Below are positions 6,570-8,257 of a DNA stretch of 8,257 nt, one piece after another. Each line of letters begins with the position of its first letter. The first letter of the stretch is position 1. The translations under genes and the position numbers were made by a program. Source of the stretch: Flavobacteriales bacterium (GTDB lineage Bacteria > Bacteroidota > Bacteroidia > Flavobacteriales > PHOS-HE28); contig SSGN01000084.1 of assembly GCA_008016945.1 (NCBI GenBank), positions 1 to 8,257 of the forward strand, given 5' to 3'. The notes below the pieces were generated by a model. The model had not been told where the DNA came from, did no database searches, and was given only the letters and a program-made list of their open reading frames with translations.

Positions 6570-7160
6570 ATGAGAAAGTACCTCGGACTCTTCGTCGCTC
6601 TCGGTGTCATCGCCATGATCGCGCTCTGGGCCATGAACTTCTACAACGGCAGTGTGGGCTTGAACGAGGATGTGACGAAACAATGGAGCAACGTGGAGAA
6701 CGCCTACCAGTTGCGCGCCGATAAGACCAAGAACCTGGTGGAGATCGTGAAAGGAGCCGCCGATTTCGAGAAGGAGACCTTGACCCAGGTGGTGGAGGCC
6801 CGGGCCAAGGCCACCAGCGTGAACATCGCCCCGGGCGACCTTACCCCCGAGAAGATCAAGGCGTTCCAAGAGGCCCAGGACCAGTTCAGCGGTGCGCTCT
6901 CGCGCCTGATGGTGACCGTGGAGCGCTACCCCGACCTGAAGGCCGTGCAGGGCTTCCGCGATTTCCAAGCCCAATACGAAGGCATGGAGAACCGCATCGG
7001 CGTGGAACGGAAGAAGTACAACGATGTGGCCCGCGACTTCAACACCCGCATCAAGCGGTTCCCCGGCAACATGCTCGCAGGGATGTTCGGCTTCAGCGAG
7101 AAGGGCTACTTCGAGGCCAAGGAAGGCACCGAGAACGCACCTGATATCTCCTTCAAGTGA
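6570..7160 (+). CDS. lemA: LemA family protein, 196 aa
   Basis: A single N-terminal membrane helix (LGLFVALGVIAMIALWAMNF, 5-24) anchors the protein, and the rest is the LemA helical bundle on the outer face of the inner membrane. Family landmarks are YNGSVGLNEDVTKQWSNVEN (25-44), the helix YQLRADKTKNLVEIVKG (46-62), then LMVTVERYPDLKA (113-125), a YNDVARDFNT segment (150-159) and RFPGNMLAGMFGF (163-175). The length is normal for the family. The biochemical role of LemA is unknown; genes for it often sit beside TPM-domain or M48-type proteins. It is first in an operon with two TPM genes, the next start overlapping its stop as TGATG. No Shine-Dalgarno sequence is seen, as usual in this phylum. 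The C-terminus ends APDISFK, in the manner of other family members. Confidence 0.96.
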   Translation: MRKYLGLFVALGVIAMIALWAMNFYNGSVGLNEDVTKQWSNVENAYQLRADKTKNLVEIVKGAADFEKETLTQVVEARAKATSVNIAPGDLTPEKIKAFQEAQDQFSGALSRLMVTVERYPDLKAVQGFRDFQAQYEGMENRIGVERKKYNDVARDFNTRIKRFPGNMLAGMFGFSEKGYFEAKEGTENAPDISFK

Positions 7161-7609
7161 TGCCGACCCTCGCAGCGGAGGATCTGCTGACCGAAGCCGA
7201 ACTGAAGCGGGTCCGTCTGGCCATCGCGGCAGCGGAGGAACGCACTTCGGGCGAGATCCGCGTGCACATGGAGGACCATATAGAAGAGGATGTACTGGAC
7301 CATGCCGCCTTCATCTTCGAGGAACTCGGCATGCACCGTACGCGCCACCGCAACGGCGTGCTCATCTACCTGAGCGTGGCCGACCGTAAGCTGGCCGTGA
7401 TCGGCGACGAAGGCATCGATCGGCGTGTGCCCGCCAACTTCTGGAACGATGTGCTGGGCCTGTTGAAGCTGCATCTGGCCGCAGGCCGCCCGGCCGACGG
7501 CCTGGTGGAGGCGGTGCATACCGTGGGCGAGAAGCTCAGTGCCCTGTTCCCCCGGGAGGCCAACGACCAGGACGAACTGCCCAACGACATCAGCTTCGGC
7601 TCACGATGA
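7160..7609 (+). CDS. TPM-domain protein without signal peptide, 149 aa
   Basis: This is the short TPM form found next to lemA. TPM (TLP18.3/Psb32/MOLO-1) domains act in the photosystem II repair cycle in plants and are of unclear function in bacteria; a phosphatase activity has been proposed for the plant protein. Visible landmarks: TSGEIRVHMED (29-39), FEELGMHRTRHRNGVLIYLS (53-72), the strand DRKLAVIGDEGIDRRV (75-90), an FW pair (94-95), the helix LAAGRPADGLVEAVHTVGEKL (106-126) and an ELPNDISF tail (139-146). No signal peptide or membrane helix is present, so the protein is predicted to be cytosolic, unlike the next gene's product. The ATG at 7160 uses the last base of the lemA TGA; a GTG one codon earlier (7157) is possible. 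Its own TGA overlaps the next ATG as ATGA. Confidence 0.92.
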   Translation: MPTLAAEDLLTEAELKRVRLAIAAAEERTSGEIRVHMEDHIEEDVLDHAAFIFEELGMHRTRHRNGVLIYLSVADRKLAVIGDEGIDRRVPANFWNDVLGLLKLHLAAGRPADGLVEAVHTVGEKLSALFPREANDQDELPNDISFGSR

Positions 7610-8257
7610 GGGCGATCCTGGCGACGCTGATGTTGGTGCTCGCCGTGGGGGCGCAGGCCGCCCGGTTCGATTGCACCCTGGCCAAGCCATCCCAGGCCGA
7701 ACAGAACAAGCTGGTCTGGCAGTATACCGACTTGCTCGAGCCGCACGAAGCGGAGCAGCTCGATGCCAAGCTTACCCGTTTCGCCCGGGAGACCAGCAAC
7801 CGGATCCTGGTGATCGTGGTGGACACCCTCTGCGGGCTACCCGAGTCGGACCTCGCGTTCGATATCGGTGAGCAGTGGGGGATCGGCAAGGCCGGGTTCG
7901 ATAATGGCATCGTCTTCCTGATCAAGCCCAACGGCACCCCCGGCGAACGCAAGGTGTTCATCGCCACAGGCTATGGCTTGGAAGGCGCCATCCCCGACCT
8001 GCGGGCACGCCAGGTGATCCAAGGGTATGTGATCCCCAACTTCAAGGCCGGTGCGTACTTCACGGGGGTCGATAAGGCCACCGATGCCCTCATGGCCATG
8101 GCCAAGGGAGAGTTCAACGAGGCCAGCACCGACAGCCCGGCATTCCCCTGGCCGGTGCTGGTGTTCTTCTTGATCTTCATCGTGGCCATCGTGCTCTCGT
8201 GGCAGGGAGGGGTAAAGCGGTATGCCCATACAAACAATGTGGATTTCTGGACAGCCA
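7606..8257 (+). CDS. Exported membrane-anchored TPM-domain protein (YgcG-like), 3' end missing (217 residues seen)
   Basis: The frame starts at the ATG overlapping the preceding TGA (ATGA) and is open to the right edge. Residues 1-19 (MRAILATLMLVLAVGAQAA) form a signal peptide. The TPM domain spans about 37-168: YTDLLEPHEAEQLDAKLTRF (40-59), the strand NRILVIVVDTL (65-75), WGIGKAGFDNGIVFLI (91-106), RKVFIATGYGLEGAIPD (115-131) and YVIPNFKAGAYFTGV (141-155). A membrane helix follows (PVLVFFLIFIVAIVLSW, 183-199), placing the TPM domain outside the inner membrane and the tail inside. Family members often end in a Gly/Ser-rich tail, which would lie beyond the window. Conserved G-Y-G-L-E and D-N-G motifs are intact. 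Role is unknown; overlap with the upstream TPM gene implies co-expression. Confidence 0.93.
   Translation, partial: MRAILATLMLVLAVGAQAARFDCTLAKPSQAEQNKLVWQYTDLLEPHEAEQLDAKLTRFARETSNRILVIVVDTLCGLPESDLAFDIGEQWGIGKAGFDNGIVFLIKPNGTPGERKVFIATGYGLEGAIPDLRARQVIQGYVIPNFKAGAYFTGVDKATDALMAMAKGEFNEASTDSPAFPWPVLVFFLIFIVAIVLSWQGGVKRYAHTNNVDFWTA

Noticed and set aside
1..8257. Search for mobile elements, CRISPR, tRNA/rRNA, phage, toxin-antitoxin or defence genes.
   Set aside because: No transposase or integrase motif, regular spacer array, structured RNA or defence domain was recognised; no undescribed system stands out beyond the points listed.

Overview
The window reads as a chromosomal segment of a GC-rich member of the Bacteroidota, probably of the Flavobacteriales/Sphingobacteriales type. 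The grounds are: a type IX secretion (T9SS) C-terminal sorting domain; signal peptides ending in A-Q or similar; a carboxypeptidase-like regulatory (CarboxypepD_reg-like) protein; the lemA-TPM-TPM gene set; -7 promoter boxes of the Bacteroidota form TAnnTTTG; and no clear Shine-Dalgarno sequences before the starts. The exact lineage is inference.

Layout. A minus-strand block fills 1-4629. Transcribed right to left, it holds a small secreted CarboxypepD_reg-like protein (4000-4629), a THUMP-domain 23S rRNA guanine-N2 methyltransferase of the RlmL-N/YpsC type (2702-3895), a SnoaL-like protein that overlaps it by ATGA (2346-2705), and an exported SIMPL/DUF541-like protein (1303-2292). After a 378-base gap comes the 5' part of a secreted repeat protein, probably a beta-propeller, that runs off the left edge (1-924). 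The last gene has no stop codon in the window and is easily missed. A 139-base divergent intergenic region (4630-4768) carries a promoter-like -7 box for each side. To its right is a plus-strand gene for a T9SS cargo protein (4769-5824). A minus-strand HExxH zinc-metallopeptidase-like gene (5863-6501) converges on it. The right end is a tightly packed plus-strand operon: lemA (6570-7160), a TPM-domain protein without a signal peptide (7160-7609), and an exported, membrane-anchored TPM-domain protein that runs off the right edge (7606 onward).

How the genes relate. The right-hand operon is the clearest functional unit: LemA and two TPM proteins with overlapping start and stop codons, predicted for the cell envelope. 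The T9SS cargo, the repeat protein, the SIMPL protein and the CarboxypepD_reg-like protein are all exported, but nothing ties them into one pathway. The methyltransferase is a housekeeping gene. I see no mobile elements, tRNA or rRNA genes, CRISPR arrays, phage genes or defence genes. Most of the window is ordinary for this phylum. The points most worth a second look are the two-compartment TPM pair, a possibly leaderless promoter at 4629, a degenerate heptad repeat before the methyltransferase, and the unassigned metallopeptidase-like gene beside lemA.
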